From NCBI RefSeq assembly GCF_900604355.1, contig NZ_UWOE01000001.1, positions 620,001 through 684,000 on the forward strand: a stretch of 64,000 bases of DNA, read 5' to 3'. Below are positions 47,161 to 56,352 of this stretch, one piece after another. Below the pieces are notes generated by a model. It was not told the origin of the DNA and did no database searches. It was given only the letters and a program-made list of their open reading frames with translations. The position numbers and the translations under genes were made by a program. Positions within the stretch are counted from its first letter, which is position 1; every line of letters starts with the position of its first letter. The stretch comes from Luxibacter massiliensis (GTDB taxonomy: Bacteria > Bacillota > Clostridia > Lachnospirales > Lachnospiraceae).

Positions 47161-47539
47161 TTACACTGTCCCCCTTTAATACTTCACGGATTAATTCTAA
47201 AGTCTCTTCCTCCTGAAAACCTAGCTGCTTCATCTTTTCAAAAAACTGCTGTATATGCTGGGAGGCCAGTTCCAGCCTCATCTTTTGCAGCATGGTTTTA
47301 TCCTCAGTTATGAAACGGCCACTGGTTCTTTGTGAGTAGACAAGGCCACTGCGTTCCAGCTCAGACAGGGCCTTTTGCATTGTGTTTGGATTTACGGAAG
47401 CATTCAGCGCCAGATCACGGACCGAGGGCAGCTTGTCTCCAGGTTTATAAATCCCGGCGATGATATCATGCTGGATGCGTTCCATCAGCTGAAGGTAAAT
47501 CGGACGGTCATTTTCTAAATCCCATGGCATCTCAGTCAC
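47117..47539 (-). CDS. GntR-family regulator, YtrA subfamily
   Basis: A 140-residue regulator with an N-terminal winged helix (GDKLPSVRDLALNASVNPNTMQKALSELERSGLVYSQRTSGRFI, about 33-76) and a short C-terminal dimerisation helix region with no effector domain. This small size is characteristic of YtrA-type repressors, nearly always encoded with ABC transporters as here. An inverted repeat upstream is the likely operator. Inducers in relatives are cell-wall antibiotics; the inducer here is unknown. Confidence 0.92.
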   Translation of the reverse strand: MTEMPWDLENDRPIYLQLMERIQHDIIAGIYKPGDKLPSVRDLALNASVNPNTMQKALSELERSGLVYSQRTSGRFITEDKTMLQKMRLELASQHIQQFFEKMKQLGFQEEETLELIREVLKGDSVNETDSGMSGINEKI

Positions 47540-47566
47540 CTCTTTTTCTATGTTATATTCCTGACT

Positions 47567-47592
47567 GTATTATCTATATAGTACAATAATAC
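47567..47592. promoter_or_regulatory. Probable YtrA-type operator of the GntR-ABC operon
   Basis: GTATTAT (47567-47573) and ATAATAC (47586-47592) form an inverted repeat, with TATATAG in its centre, about 30 bases before the GntR start. The site overlaps the likely promoter, fitting autorepression. Confidence 0.55.
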
Positions 47593-47617
47593 AATGGACA
47601 TAGAGAGATGTCAAGAC

Positions 47618-48532
47618 TTAGAGTACGTTCTTTTCATTGTCCCTGATAATTCTGTCGGGCATCCCGGGGTCAAAGCATCCGTTTCTCAGCATTTCAATTT
47701 CATATTTATAGGGAGCATAGGATTTCTTTTCCTTTGTGGGGGATGGTATATACGGCGTCTCAAGGATTTTGGGTATATCTGCAAAATCTTTGTGGTGCAC
47801 GATATTATGGAGAGCGTCAAAGCCAATATGGCCAAAGCCGATATTGGCATGCCTGTCTTTGGCCGCACCAGGCACATTCTTACTGTCATTGATATGGAAA
47901 AGGGCAATCTGTTCCTTGCCCAACAGCCGGTCAAACTTGGCTATGACATCATCAAAATGATGAATGATATCATAACCGCTGTCACTTGTATGGCAGGTAT
48001 CGAAGCAGACCCGGAGCTTATCATTGTGAGTCACCCCATCATAAATACAGGCAAGCTCCTCGAAGGAGCGTCCGATTTCAGAGCCTTTTCCGGCCATGGT
48101 TTCCAGTGCGACCAGACAGTCAGTGCCGCTTTGCAGAACTTCATTTAAACCCTGGATAATCTGCTGGGTGCCCCTCTTAGTGCCTTCTCCCACATGGGCG
48201 CCGGGGTGGAGCACGAGGATGTGGCTTTTGCAGGCTATGGTCCTTTGTATCTCCTTATCTAGGAACTCTACAGCCAGTTCAAAAGTTTCAGGCTTCACGG
48301 CATTTCCAAGATTAATAATATATGGGGCATGGACAATGATTTCATCAATGCCGTGCTCTTTCATGTATTCCCATGCAGGGCCAATATTTAGTTCGCTGAT
48401 CTCTTTGCGCCGTGTGTTCTGAGGCGCGCCAGTGTAAAACATAAAAGTATTGGCTCCATAGGAGGCCGCTTCTTTTGCGGAACCCAACAGCATGTCCTTA
48501 CCGCTCATTCCGACGTGTGATCCAATCTTCAT
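47618..48532 (-). CDS. nfo: Endonuclease IV
   Basis: A 304-residue AP endonuclease with a TIM-barrel and three zinc ions; it cuts DNA 5' to abasic sites. Metal ligands appear in [41 protein letters not shown] and [11 protein letters not shown]. The start is [13 protein letters not shown] at ATG 48532; the frame is open further upstream, but that segment covers a hairpin and is not family-like. Complete, usual length. A protein of this family also counters oxidative damage. Confidence 0.95.
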   Translation of the reverse strand: MKIGSHVGMSGKDMLLGSAKEAASYGANTFMFYTGAPQNTRRKEISELNIGPAWEYMKEHGIDEIIVHAPYIINLGNAVKPETFELAVEFLDKEIQRTIACKSHILVLHPGAHVGEGTKRGTQQIIQGLNEVLQSGTDCLVALETMAGKGSEIGRSFEELACIYDGVTHNDKLRVCFDTCHTSDSGYDIIHHFDDVIAKFDRLLGKEQIALFHINDSKNVPGAAKDRHANIGFGHIGFDALHNIVHHKDFADIPKILETPYIPSPTKEKKSYAPYKYEIEMLRNGCFDPGMPDRIIRDNEKNVL

Positions 48533-48544
48533 ACATAGTACCTG

Positions 48545-48572
48545 CCCTGAAATGTAAAAACTTACATCAGGG
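48545..48572 (-). other. Hairpin in the nfo leader
   Basis: CCCTGA-A-ATGTAA (48545-48557) and TTACAT-C-AGGG (48562-48572) form an 11-bp stem with AAAC loop about 13 bases before the nfo start codon. It overlaps the weak ribosome site AGGGCAGG on the minus strand and could occlude it. Confidence 0.5.
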
Positions 48573-48673
48573 TATTTCCTTTCATTTATAGGTAAATAAG
48601 ATAACAAAGTTCCCACCTGCCAGTAAGGGCAAATATTATGGGGAATGTTCAGCCTTTGTTCCCTTAATATCAC

Positions 48674-48702
48674 TTGCTCTTACTGATTATACATGATAAA
48701 AT
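48674..48702 (+). promoter_or_regulatory. Promoter of argS
   Basis: TTGCTC (48674-48679) and TAAAAT (48697-48702) with 17-base spacing, about 40 bases before the start. The leader is too short for a T-box, so argS is not under T-box control. Confidence 0.55.
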
Positions 48703-48742
48703 AGCCAAATGAAAGAAAAAAAGAACGGAGAGTGGAATTAAA

Positions 48743-50509
48743 GTGAAGACATTGCTGGAACTGATTACAATAGAGGTAGAAAAAGCATTTAAGAATGCCG
48801 GATACGAGGAGGCGTTTGGAAAGGTGACATTGTCTAACCGCCCGGATTTATGTGAGTATCAGTGCAATGGTGCCATGGCGGCTGCCAAGACATATAAAAA
48901 AGCTCCCGCTGTGATTGCAGGGGAGGTGGCAGAGCAGCTGAAGGGATGTAACTGCTTTTCTATGACAGAGGCGGTAAACCCGGGGTTTATCAACCTGAAG
49001 GCTAGAGAAAGCTTTTTGGCGCAGTATCTTTGTGATATGGCCTTAGATAGCATGATGGGGGTGGAACGGGAAGAAAACCCCAGGACAGTCATAGTGGATT
49101 ACGGCGGCCCGAATGTAGCAAAACCTCTTCATGTGGGGCATCTCCGCTCCGCTATTATTGGGGAAAGCGTGAAACGTATTGCACGGTTCAAAGGCAATCA
49201 TGTGATTGGGGATATCCACCTGGGAGACTGGGGATACCAGATGGGGCTTATCATTACTGAACTTAAAAGCCGTCAGCCGGGACTCCCATATTTTGATGCG
49301 TCTTTTGAAGGGGAGTATCCGAAAGAAGCGCCGTTTACTATCGGAGAACTGGAGGAAATCTATCCTGCCGCCAGTGCCAGGGCGAAGGAGGATGAAAAAT
49401 ACCGTGAGGAAGCACTTAAGGCGACTTTTGAGCTGCAGAATGGCCGGCCTGGCTATCGTGCGGTCTGGAAACATATTATGGGCATCTCTGTGGAGGATTT
49501 AAAAAAGAATTATCAGAAACTTAAGGTGGAATTCGATCTCTGGAAAGGTGAGGCAGATGTACAGGAGTATATTCCCGGCATGGTGGATATGCTTAAGAAG
49601 GAGGGGTATGCTTACTACGATGATGGCGCACTTGTGGTGGATGTGCGCCAGGAAGGGGACAAGAAGGAAGTGCCTCCGTGCATGATACTGAAATCAGACG
49701 GGGCAGCCCTCTATGACACGACAGACCTGGCAACACTCGTAGAGCGTGAAAAGCTGTATTCACCGGATGAGATCATCTATCTGGCAGATAAGCGCCAGGA
49801 GCTGCACTTTGTACAAGTGTTCCGCTGTGCAAGGAAGACAGGGATTGTGCGCCCGGAAGTGGAATTGAAATTCTTAGGTTTTGGGACAATGAACGGGAAG
49901 GACGGCAAACCTTTTAAAACCCGGGATGGCGGTGTGATGCGGCTGGAGAAGCTGATCAGTGAGATTAACGGGGAGATGTATAAGAAGATTACAGAGAACC
50001 GTACTGTTTCCCAGGAAGAAGCTGAGGATACGTCTCAAATAGTAGGCTTGGCCGCAATTAAGTATGGGGATTTATCGAATCAGGCATCTAAAGATTATAT
50101 ATTTGATGTGGACAGATTTACTTCATTTGAAGGGAACACCGGCCCCTATATTTTATATACAATGGTGCGTATTAAATCAATCCTGAATAAATATCAGGAA
50201 AACGGCGGAGAGTTTGAGGGAGTGGCCGTTCAGCCGCCTTGCAGTGAATATGAAAAGACAGTAATGCTGGAGACGGCCAAATTTAATGATGTAATCAATA
50301 CCGCATATATGGAGACGGCCCCCCACAAAATTTGTGCTTATTTATTTGACCTTTCCAATGCTTTTAATAGATTCTACCATGAGACAAAAATTCTGGCTGA
50401 GGAGGATAAAACGCGCCGAGAGGGATATATTGCGCTGCTTAAGATGATTTTGAGGATTCTGGAGATTTGTATCGGCCTGCTTGGGTTCGATGCACCGGAA
50501 AGGATGTAG
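48743..50509 (+). CDS. argS: Arginyl-tRNA synthetase
   Basis: A 588-residue class I synthetase. The N-terminal Add-1 tRNA-binding domain (about 1-105) is followed by the HIGH-type motif GGPNVAKPLHVGHLRS (about 117-132), and the DALR anticodon-binding domain ends the protein. As in many ArgRS, a canonical KMSKS is missing; GTMNGKDGKPFKTRDGG takes its place. GTG 48743 is the likely start with GGAG upstream at longer spacing. The tRNA-Arg it could charge lies 4 kb upstream. An editing-like gene follows seven bases later. Confidence 0.96.
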   Translation: MKTLLELITIEVEKAFKNAGYEEAFGKVTLSNRPDLCEYQCNGAMAAAKTYKKAPAVIAGEVAEQLKGCNCFSMTEAVNPGFINLKARESFLAQYLCDMALDSMMGVEREENPRTVIVDYGGPNVAKPLHVGHLRSAIIGESVKRIARFKGNHVIGDIHLGDWGYQMGLIITELKSRQPGLPYFDASFEGEYPKEAPFTIGELEEIYPAASARAKEDEKYREEALKATFELQNGRPGYRAVWKHIMGISVEDLKKNYQKLKVEFDLWKGEADVQEYIPGMVDMLKKEGYAYYDDGALVVDVRQEGDKKEVPPCMILKSDGAALYDTTDLATLVEREKLYSPDEIIYLADKRQELHFVQVFRCARKTGIVRPEVELKFLGFGTMNGKDGKPFKTRDGGVMRLEKLISEINGEMYKKITENRTVSQEEAEDTSQIVGLAAIKYGDLSNQASKDYIFDVDRFTSFEGNTGPYILYTMVRIKSILNKYQENGGEFEGVAVQPPCSEYEKTVMLETAKFNDVINTAYMETAPHKICAYLFDLSNAFNRFYHETKILAEEDKTRREGYIALLKMILRILEICIGLLGFDAPERM

Positions 50510-50516
50510 GCAGAAT

Positions 50517-51689
50517 ATGACGGAGAAATTGTTCTATGTGGATAGCCATTTAAAAGAATTTACGGCAGTAGTTGAATTATGCCGTCCAAGAGATGACAGG
50601 TATGAGGTGGTTCTTGACAGAACCGCCTTTTTTCCCGAGGGCGGGGGACAGTATGCAGATACAGGGAGGCTCGGGGATGTACTGGTGTCAGATGCAAGGG
50701 AAAGGGGTGGCCTTATTTATCATCTGACAGATGGGCCCCTCCCTGTGGGGGCGGAGGTAGAAGGGCGTATTGACTGGGGAACACGTTTTATGAAAATGCA
50801 GCAGCATACAGGGGAGCATATTGTCTCGGGTCTGGTCCATGCACGGCTGGGATATAATAATGTAGGCTTCCATCTGGGCAGCGGGGACTGTACCATGGAT
50901 TTTGACGGGGAGATTACACGGGAGGTACTTATGGAGATTGAGCAGGCTGCGAATGAAGCGGCAGTCAGCAATCTCGAGGTTCTGGTAAGTTATCCTGCAG
51001 AAAGTGAGCTGGCTGGCTTGGAATACAGAAGTAAAATCGAGATAGAGGGCCAGGTGAGGATCGTCACCATACCGGGGTATGATGTGTGCGCCTGCTGTGC
51101 GCCCCATGTAAAGAGAACCGGTGAGATAGGGATGATTAAGCTTACTAACGTCCAGCGGTATAAGGGAGGAGCCAGGGTAACGATGCTTTGCGGATACCGG
51201 GCCCTGGCAGATTATAGGACGAAGGAAGAACAGACAAGGCAGATATCCTCTTTATTGTGTGCCAGGGAGAACCGGGTTGCTGATGCAGTGGTGCATTTGA
51301 AAGAAGAACATACACGGCAGAAGGCCAGGCTTGCACAGATGCAGAAAATATTGCTTAAGTACAAAGCACAAGAGATCCCAAAGACAGAGCAGTTTGTATG
51401 CCTTTTTGAAGAAGAACTGGAGGGGGATGGGCCAAGGATCCTGATGAACCTGATTTTAGAAAATGGAAGGGCAGCCTGTGTTGTGTTCCAGAAAACAGGG
51501 GTTGAAAGTTTCCGTTACGTAATGGGGAGCAGGACCGTGGATATGCGCCCTCTTGCCCGAGAGTTTCATGGGCAGTTTGGCGGACGTGGGGGCGGAAAGC
51601 CAGAGATGGTACAGGGATCTGCACAAGGCAGTAAGGATGAAATGAGGGCGTGGATGCAAAAGAAAGGAAAGGAGATACTAAATGTATAA
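50517..51689 (+). CDS. AlaX-type alanyl-tRNA editing protein with DHHA1 domain
   Basis: A 390-residue stand-alone relative of the AlaRS editing half. Zinc and catalytic residues are the HTGEH motif (HxxxH) near residue 98 and CCAPH (CxxxH) near 190. The C-terminal DHHA1-like domain has GGRGGGKPEMVQG. It would deacylate Ser- or Gly-tRNA(Ala), protecting against mistranslation of alanine codons. ATG 50517 follows AAAGGATG. The longer AlaX-L form with DHHA1 is common in Clostridia. Coupling with argS is positional and its reason is unknown. Confidence 0.9.
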   Translation: MTEKLFYVDSHLKEFTAVVELCRPRDDRYEVVLDRTAFFPEGGGQYADTGRLGDVLVSDARERGGLIYHLTDGPLPVGAEVEGRIDWGTRFMKMQQHTGEHIVSGLVHARLGYNNVGFHLGSGDCTMDFDGEITREVLMEIEQAANEAAVSNLEVLVSYPAESELAGLEYRSKIEIEGQVRIVTIPGYDVCACCAPHVKRTGEIGMIKLTNVQRYKGGARVTMLCGYRALADYRTKEEQTRQISSLLCARENRVADAVVHLKEEHTRQKARLAQMQKILLKYKAQEIPKTEQFVCLFEEELEGDGPRILMNLILENGRAACVVFQKTGVESFRYVMGSRTVDMRPLAREFHGQFGGRGGGKPEMVQGSAQGSKDEMRAWMQKKGKEILNV

Positions 51690-52614
51690 AAATCCGAATT
51701 CGAAGCAGTTCTGGCGCCTTTGCGGGCCTCTTCTTCTATACTGGGGCATAGAGTTTGTCATAAGGTTCTTTGCTGAGATTATTGTAATTATCCCCCATAT
51801 AGGGGAGATCGTGGCAGAAAACAAGATTACGGGCACTTTAACTCAGGATGAAATCATGGAATTAGCCATGCAGAATGCCGAAAAGGTGTATACAATACTT
51901 CAGCAGTACCAGGTAGAGATCCTGACAGCAGCGGCAATATGTACCATCCCGCTGACACTCACCTTGTTTCTCATGGACAGAAAAAGAGAGAAATCATTTC
52001 AGATCCCACAGAATAAAAAGGCTGATACATGGAGGTATGTTCAGATTGTGGTTCTGGGGGCGGCATTATGTACGGGGATGAACTGTCTATCTATTATGAC
52101 TAACCTGGCTTTTGCCAGCAGTGCCTATCAGGAAGTATCTGAGATTTTTTATTCAGCATCCCTGCCCGTACAGTATATCTGCCTGGGGGTGATTATTCCG
52201 GTGACGGAGGAGCTTATGTTCAGAGGGATACTGTTCAGGCGGTTCAGAGAGCAGAATAGTCCCATGAAGGCAGCCTTGCTTGCGGCGCTGTTGTTTAGTA
52301 TTTCTCATGGGAATATGGTACAATTTATCTATACATTTGTTTTAGGTGTGTTTTTAGGGTATACGTATGAGAAATTTGGTTCATTTAAAGCGCCGGTTGT
52401 GCTGCACATTGTGGTAAATATGATCTCTTTGATACTGACAGACACCGGGGCGCTTACATGGTTGTCTGATGAACCCCTGAGGATGGGCATCGTGACAGTT
52501 ATATGTGCATTTGCAGGTTCGGCTATGTTTGTGCTGATCCAAAAAATTAATGAAAAGCCAGACGGAGGGGGCCCCTCTGAGGAGAGCAATATATCACCGG
52601 ACATGTTCCGGTAG
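51682..52614 (+). CDS. CPBP-family intramembrane metalloprotease
   Basis: A 310-residue membrane protein with about eight helices. The CPBP (CAAX protease and bacteriocin-processing) motifs are EELMFRGILFRRF near residue 177, FSISHGN near 205 and HIVVN near 250, containing the Glu-Glu and His residues of the active site. Some relatives process peptides or give bacteriocin self-immunity; no bacteriocin-like gene is visible here. It overlaps the editing gene by eight bases, so it shares its transcript. Confidence 0.88.
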   Translation: MYKNPNSKQFWRLCGPLLLYWGIEFVIRFFAEIIVIIPHIGEIVAENKITGTLTQDEIMELAMQNAEKVYTILQQYQVEILTAAAICTIPLTLTLFLMDRKREKSFQIPQNKKADTWRYVQIVVLGAALCTGMNCLSIMTNLAFASSAYQEVSEIFYSASLPVQYICLGVIIPVTEELMFRGILFRRFREQNSPMKAALLAALLFSISHGNMVQFIYTFVLGVFLGYTYEKFGSFKAPVVLHIVVNMISLILTDTGALTWLSDEPLRMGIVTVICAFAGSAMFVLIQKINEKPDGGGPSEESNISPDMFR

Positions 52615-52633
52615 TCCATGAGTTATACAGACG

Positions 52634-52667
52634 GCAGCCGGCAGAAGGGGGATTTTCTGCTGGCTGC
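52634..52667 (+). other. Hairpin after the CPBP gene
   Basis: GCAGCCGGCAGAA (52634-52646) and TTCTGCTGGCTGC (52655-52667) form a 13-bp stem with one G-U pair. Only TATTAAAT follows, so termination would be weak. Confidence 0.55.
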
Positions 52668-52690
52668 TATTAAATATAAGGAGTAGGCCT

Positions 52691-53548
52691 ATGCATACGA
52701 AAGATTCAATCCATGAGGAGATAGCGCTTCATCAGCAAATTCCTATAAGGATATTCAGGGCCCAGCATCAGACGGTAGTGCACAGCCATGATTGCCTGGA
52801 ATTAAATTATGTGGAATCTGGGAGCGGCCTGTTTCTGATAGAAGAACAGGAATATGAAGTGGAACAGGGTGATTTTGTGGTTATCAATAACCTGGAGCGG
52901 CATATCATTATACCTGATAAAGGCTATGTGAGCCTTGTCACAGTATTTGATGCCAGGCTTTTACTGGGGCATGCCAATGAGCAGGAATTTCTGGCCCCAT
53001 TTTTTAAAAGAAGCTCTGCTTTTTCTCATGTGGTCAGGCTGAGGGAGGAGGAGAGGCAGGGCCTGCTGTTATGCTATTACGGTATGCTCAGGGAGTACCA
53101 GACCCAGGATAAAGGCTGGGAGACCATGATTAAGGCCCAGATAACACAGTTTCTGGTGGGAGTATGCAGATATTATGAGCAGGAAGAAGGGTTAGAGGCA
53201 GGAAAGATAACTTTCAGGAAGGATTATGAAAAAATCCGGCCTGCTGTAGAGTATATCCATAACAATTTTAAAGAAAATATTACATTGGATGTCCTGGCAG
53301 CCAGGACCATGCTCAGTATTCCGCATTTCGAGGCCGTGTTTCGGGAAGTAATGAAAATGCGGCCTTTTAATTATATCCAGCAGATACGTATTGATAACTG
53401 CACGCTGCTTCTTACATCTTCTGACCTATCTGTGTCGGAGATTGCTTTTGCTTCTGGGTTTAATAATCTATCTTATTTTAACCGGCAGTTTTTAAAAGAG
53501 ACTGGCATGACTCCCAGGGAATACCGGAAAAAGAAGTTGTTTTCATAG
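52691..53548 (+). CDS. AraC-family regulator of the glycan locus
   Basis: A 285-residue regulator. The N-terminal cupin (about 20-100, with VVHSHDCLELNYVESGSG) resembles sugar-sensing AraC proteins; the C-terminal pair of helix-turn-helix motifs is NITLDVLAARTMLSIPHFEAVF and VSEIAFASGFNNLSYFNRQF, closing GMTPREYRK. It lies upstream and in the same direction as the oxidoreductase-fucosidase-PTS genes and is their most likely activator. Direct repeats in the following 246-base gap could be its site. Confidence 0.88.
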   Translation: MHTKDSIHEEIALHQQIPIRIFRAQHQTVVHSHDCLELNYVESGSGLFLIEEQEYEVEQGDFVVINNLERHIIIPDKGYVSLVTVFDARLLLGHANEQEFLAPFFKRSSAFSHVVRLREEERQGLLLCYYGMLREYQTQDKGWETMIKAQITQFLVGVCRYYEQEEGLEAGKITFRKDYEKIRPAVEYIHNNFKENITLDVLAARTMLSIPHFEAVFREVMKMRPFNYIQQIRIDNCTLLLTSSDLSVSEIAFASGFNNLSYFNRQFLKETGMTPREYRKKKLFS

Positions 53549-53586
53549 AAAGCAGTCGTACCAATGAAATAACAAGTCACCTCTAG

Positions 53587-53623
53587 TGCAGTATATATGA
53601 ATTTTTCGGTGATTTTTGCAGTA
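53587..53623 (+). promoter_or_regulatory. Direct repeats upstream of the oxidoreductase gene
   Basis: TGCAGTA occurs at 53587-53593 and 53617-53623, with similar AT-rich downstream flanks, 30 bases apart, or about three helical turns. This arrangement fits AraC-type binding. The rest of the 53549-53794 gap has no recognised gene. Confidence 0.4.
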
Positions 53624-53794
53624 AAAATACTAAAATGTACAAAAATCATAAAATAGTATCAGTTTTAAAAATGATTATGGCAGTTATGGCGGCAGTGCTG
53701 TGTTAGTATTTTCGTATAGCACATGGGCGGTGAGGCCGGCGGGGCGCCCAGGATGCAGGTAGAAAATACGGGATGATACAGGAGGTCATTGGAA

Positions 53795-54907
53795 ATGGAT
53801 AATCATATTTTTACACTGGGAGTACTTGGTCTTGGAGAGGGAAGGAGCATTATGTCTGCAGCGCTTACAAGTGATATGTGGAGGCTGGGGAACATATGTG
53901 ATTTAAATGAAGAATTATGTAAACAAAGATGTGAAGAATTTCATTTTGATAAATATACATTAGATTATGAAGAGATGCTGAAAGATCCGGAGATTGATGT
54001 GATTGGGATCTATACCCCGGATCAGCTTCATGCAAAGCACATTATTATGGCCCTTGAGGCGGGAAAGCATGTTATCTGTACAAAACCACTTCTGGACAGC
54101 CTGGATCCGGCAATTGATTTGCTGGAGGCCCAGAAAAAAAGTGGGAAAAAAGTGTTTGTAGGGCAGAGCTCCCGCTATTTTGAGCCAATGCTCCACCAAA
54201 GAGCTGATTATGAGGCAGGGAAACATGGTGAGATTGCTATGATCGAGACTCATTATATAGGCGACCACAGATGGATGTTTACAAGGGATTGGTGCAGGAA
54301 TCCTGATTTTACATGGCTGTATCAGTGCATGGTGCATTCTATTGACCTGGCCATTTGGTATCTGGGGGATGTAACTGAGGTATACGGGGTAGGCAGGACA
54401 ACAGAGAATACAAAAGAGTACGGAGTCAATGTGCCAGATATGCTGGCATTTATCCTTAAGAACGGCCAGGGACTTTCGGCTGTGGTGGAAGGCGGTTATA
54501 CAACCCCGGCTTTGGATACAGATGTCCAGCAGACAATTTCCTGTACAATCAGAGGGACAAAGGGAATATCCCAGGCGGGTTATCCCAGGCTGAAATATGA
54601 TACCAACTTCAACGCAGAATCTGCCGGACCTGACCACTCTTCACATGAGGGGATGGAACATAAAACCTTCCAGGATAAGCATGGCTATTACTTCCGGTTT
54701 GAGGGAGAGACACACCATGCAGGAGAGTATCAGAATTATCTGGAATATTTTGCACGCTGCCTGAACCAAGGGGAGACTCCGACTCCGGATATCCGCGAAG
54801 GTGTACATACAATGGCTGTGGTAGAAGCAATGGCAGAGTCCCTGAGGACGAACCAGGTCGTAAAAGTCCAGGATATTCTGAGTAAAAGAAATATCCAGCT
54901 TTCTTAA
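53795..54907 (+). CDS. Gfo/Idh/MocA-family NAD(P)-dependent oxidoreductase
   Basis: A 370-residue sugar oxidoreductase. The Rossmann fold opens with LGVLGLGEGRSI and continues to LEAGKHVICTKPL, where the family's EKP motif is TKP. The C-terminal alpha/beta domain begins near residue 125; NPDFTWLYQCMVHSIDLAIWYLGDV suggests the substrate-binding helix. ATG 53795 has GGAGG eight bases upstream; the frame opens two codons earlier at a TTG. The gene starts the glycan locus, so it may oxidise a released sugar such as fucose; this is not shown by the sequence. Confidence 0.87.
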   Translation: MDNHIFTLGVLGLGEGRSIMSAALTSDMWRLGNICDLNEELCKQRCEEFHFDKYTLDYEEMLKDPEIDVIGIYTPDQLHAKHIIMALEAGKHVICTKPLLDSLDPAIDLLEAQKKSGKKVFVGQSSRYFEPMLHQRADYEAGKHGEIAMIETHYIGDHRWMFTRDWCRNPDFTWLYQCMVHSIDLAIWYLGDVTEVYGVGRTTENTKEYGVNVPDMLAFILKNGQGLSAVVEGGYTTPALDTDVQQTISCTIRGTKGISQAGYPRLKYDTNFNAESAGPDHSSHEGMEHKTFQDKHGYYFRFEGETHHAGEYQNYLEYFARCLNQGETPTPDIREGVHTMAVVEAMAESLRTNQVVKVQDILSKRNIQLS

Positions 54908-54934
54908 ATCTGTAAAAGGAGGAGAAGGCAAGAT

Positions 54935-56173
54935 ATGGTAAAAAGTAGTGTAAAAGTACAACGTAACTGGAAACTTATGATTTCCCTTGCGTTGAATCTC
55001 TCAGTCTTATTTGCCCTATATAACGCGGTAATTTCAGTTTTTATACCAAATCAGGTGGCTAACATTGATGCCCAGAGGGCTGCCTCTAATCTGGCGGTGG
55101 TCATGACAGTGGAAATGTTGTTCGCCATGTTTATACAGCCTATCGTAGGTGCATTGTCTGACCGTACAAGATGCAGGTTTGGAAGGAGGACCCCATGGAT
55201 CGTGGGGGGAGCCGTGCTGGGTGCGGCAGGACTGTATCTAATGTCTTTTCAGACTACGATTGCAGGACTGACGGTTTTCTGGATCCTGGCGGCTGTCTCC
55301 CTCAATGCCATGAACGGGCCTTTGGTCACTACCATTGCGGACCGGTTTGCGGAGGAAGAAAGAGGGGGAGTATCTGGAGTTACAGGTGCTGCACAGACGG
55401 CGGCGGGTTCCCTTGGGATAGTCATCGCGGGGTATCTGGCAGGACGGCTTGGCATGGGATATCTGGCCTTTGCAGCCGCCATTGCCATAGCCTGCATCCT
55501 ATTTTGCCTTACGAACCCAGAACCATCGTCTAAGGATATGGAGATGGAACCCTTCAATCTGAAGGAATTTATAAAAGGTTTTTGGGTGAATCCAAAAGAA
55601 TACCCTGATTTTGGCTGGGCATTTTTTGCAAGGTTTTTAATGAATATCGGGTATCAGGGTGCAGTTGCGTACCAGCTTTATATTTTGAGGAATTATATAG
55701 GACTGAGCAATGCAGAATCCAACCATGTTATCGGGAGGGTGTCGGCAGTGATGATGGTGGGCCTGCTGATTTCCAGTCTTTGCTCCGGCTGGCTGTCCGA
55801 TTATTTTAAGAAAAGGAAACGGTTTGTGATATTTGCAGCGGCTATTATGGCCTGCGCCCTTGTTATGCCCCTGTTAATCCCAAGCGTAACGGGTATGCTG
55901 CTTTATGCCGGGTTTATGGGATTAGGGTACGGAACCTATATTGCCGTAGATTATGCGCTTCTTATAGAAGTACTCCCAAACAGCGGGGAAAATGCAGGGA
56001 AAGATTTGGGGGTGCTGACTATCGCGCAGAATACACCTCAGGCGCTCTGTCCTCTCATCGCAGTTGCATTGCTGAACCTGACAGGGCAGAATTATGCTTC
56101 TATCTTTGTATTTGGGGTAATTGTGGTAGCGGCGTCAGCGCTGTGCATCGTCCCTATAAAATCTGTAAAATAG
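54935..56173 (+). CDS. MFS transporter in the glycan locus
   Basis: A 412-residue carrier with 12 membrane helices. The loop 2-3 motif GALSDRTRCRFGRRTPWIVGG resembles sugar:cation symporters of the SLC45/GPH-like branch. Second-half motif: GWLSDYFKKRKRFVIF. It follows the oxidoreductase by 27 bases with AAAGGAGG. It may export or import a monosaccharide, for instance fucose released by the fucosidase or a product of the oxidoreductase. Confidence 0.86.
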   Translation: MVKSSVKVQRNWKLMISLALNLSVLFALYNAVISVFIPNQVANIDAQRAASNLAVVMTVEMLFAMFIQPIVGALSDRTRCRFGRRTPWIVGGAVLGAAGLYLMSFQTTIAGLTVFWILAAVSLNAMNGPLVTTIADRFAEEERGGVSGVTGAAQTAAGSLGIVIAGYLAGRLGMGYLAFAAAIAIACILFCLTNPEPSSKDMEMEPFNLKEFIKGFWVNPKEYPDFGWAFFARFLMNIGYQGAVAYQLYILRNYIGLSNAESNHVIGRVSAVMMVGLLISSLCSGWLSDYFKKRKRFVIFAAAIMACALVMPLLIPSVTGMLLYAGFMGLGYGTYIAVDYALLIEVLPNSGENAGKDLGVLTIAQNTPQALCPLIAVALLNLTGQNYASIFVFGVIVVAASALCIVPIKSVK

Positions 56174-56187
56174 ATAACATGACTCAT

Positions 56188-56230
56188 ATCAGGGCGTGTT
56201 TGAAAATGTGATTTTCAAGCATGCCCTGAT
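56188..56230 (+). terminator. Probable terminator after the MFS gene
   Basis: ATCAGGGCGTGTTTGAAAA pairs with TTTTCAAGCATGCCCTGAT (one mismatch region), a stem of about 18 bp. AAATTTCTG follows, a poor U-tract, so termination may be partial and the fucosidase-PTS genes may be partly read through. Confidence 0.65.
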
Positions 56231-56244
56231 AAATTTCTGTTAAA

Positions 56245-56340
56245 ATTGCATAAAATTTTTATAATAAAAAAATGCAGATTGCATAAAGAAGTTTCCAAAA
56301 TGCGAAATTTTATACGTGTGAAAATGAATCTGTTTATAAT
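56245..56340 (+). promoter_or_regulatory. Regulatory region before the fucosidase gene
   Basis: ATTGCATAAA is directly repeated at 56245-56254 and 56278-56287 (33 bases apart), and TATAAT at 56335-56340 could be a -10 box close to the start codon. The arrangement again fits an AraC-type activator. No cre site was recognised. Confidence 0.4.
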
Positions 56341-56352
56341 AGGAGACGAAAT

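Noticed and set aside
48573..48742. T-box leader before argS
   Set aside because: The conserved T-box sequence and terminator are absent, and a promoter lies only 40 bases before the start.
56229..56247. CodY box upstream of the fucosidase gene
   Set aside because: The AATTT...AAAATT stretch has about four mismatches to the consensus in an AT-rich region, so it is not above background.
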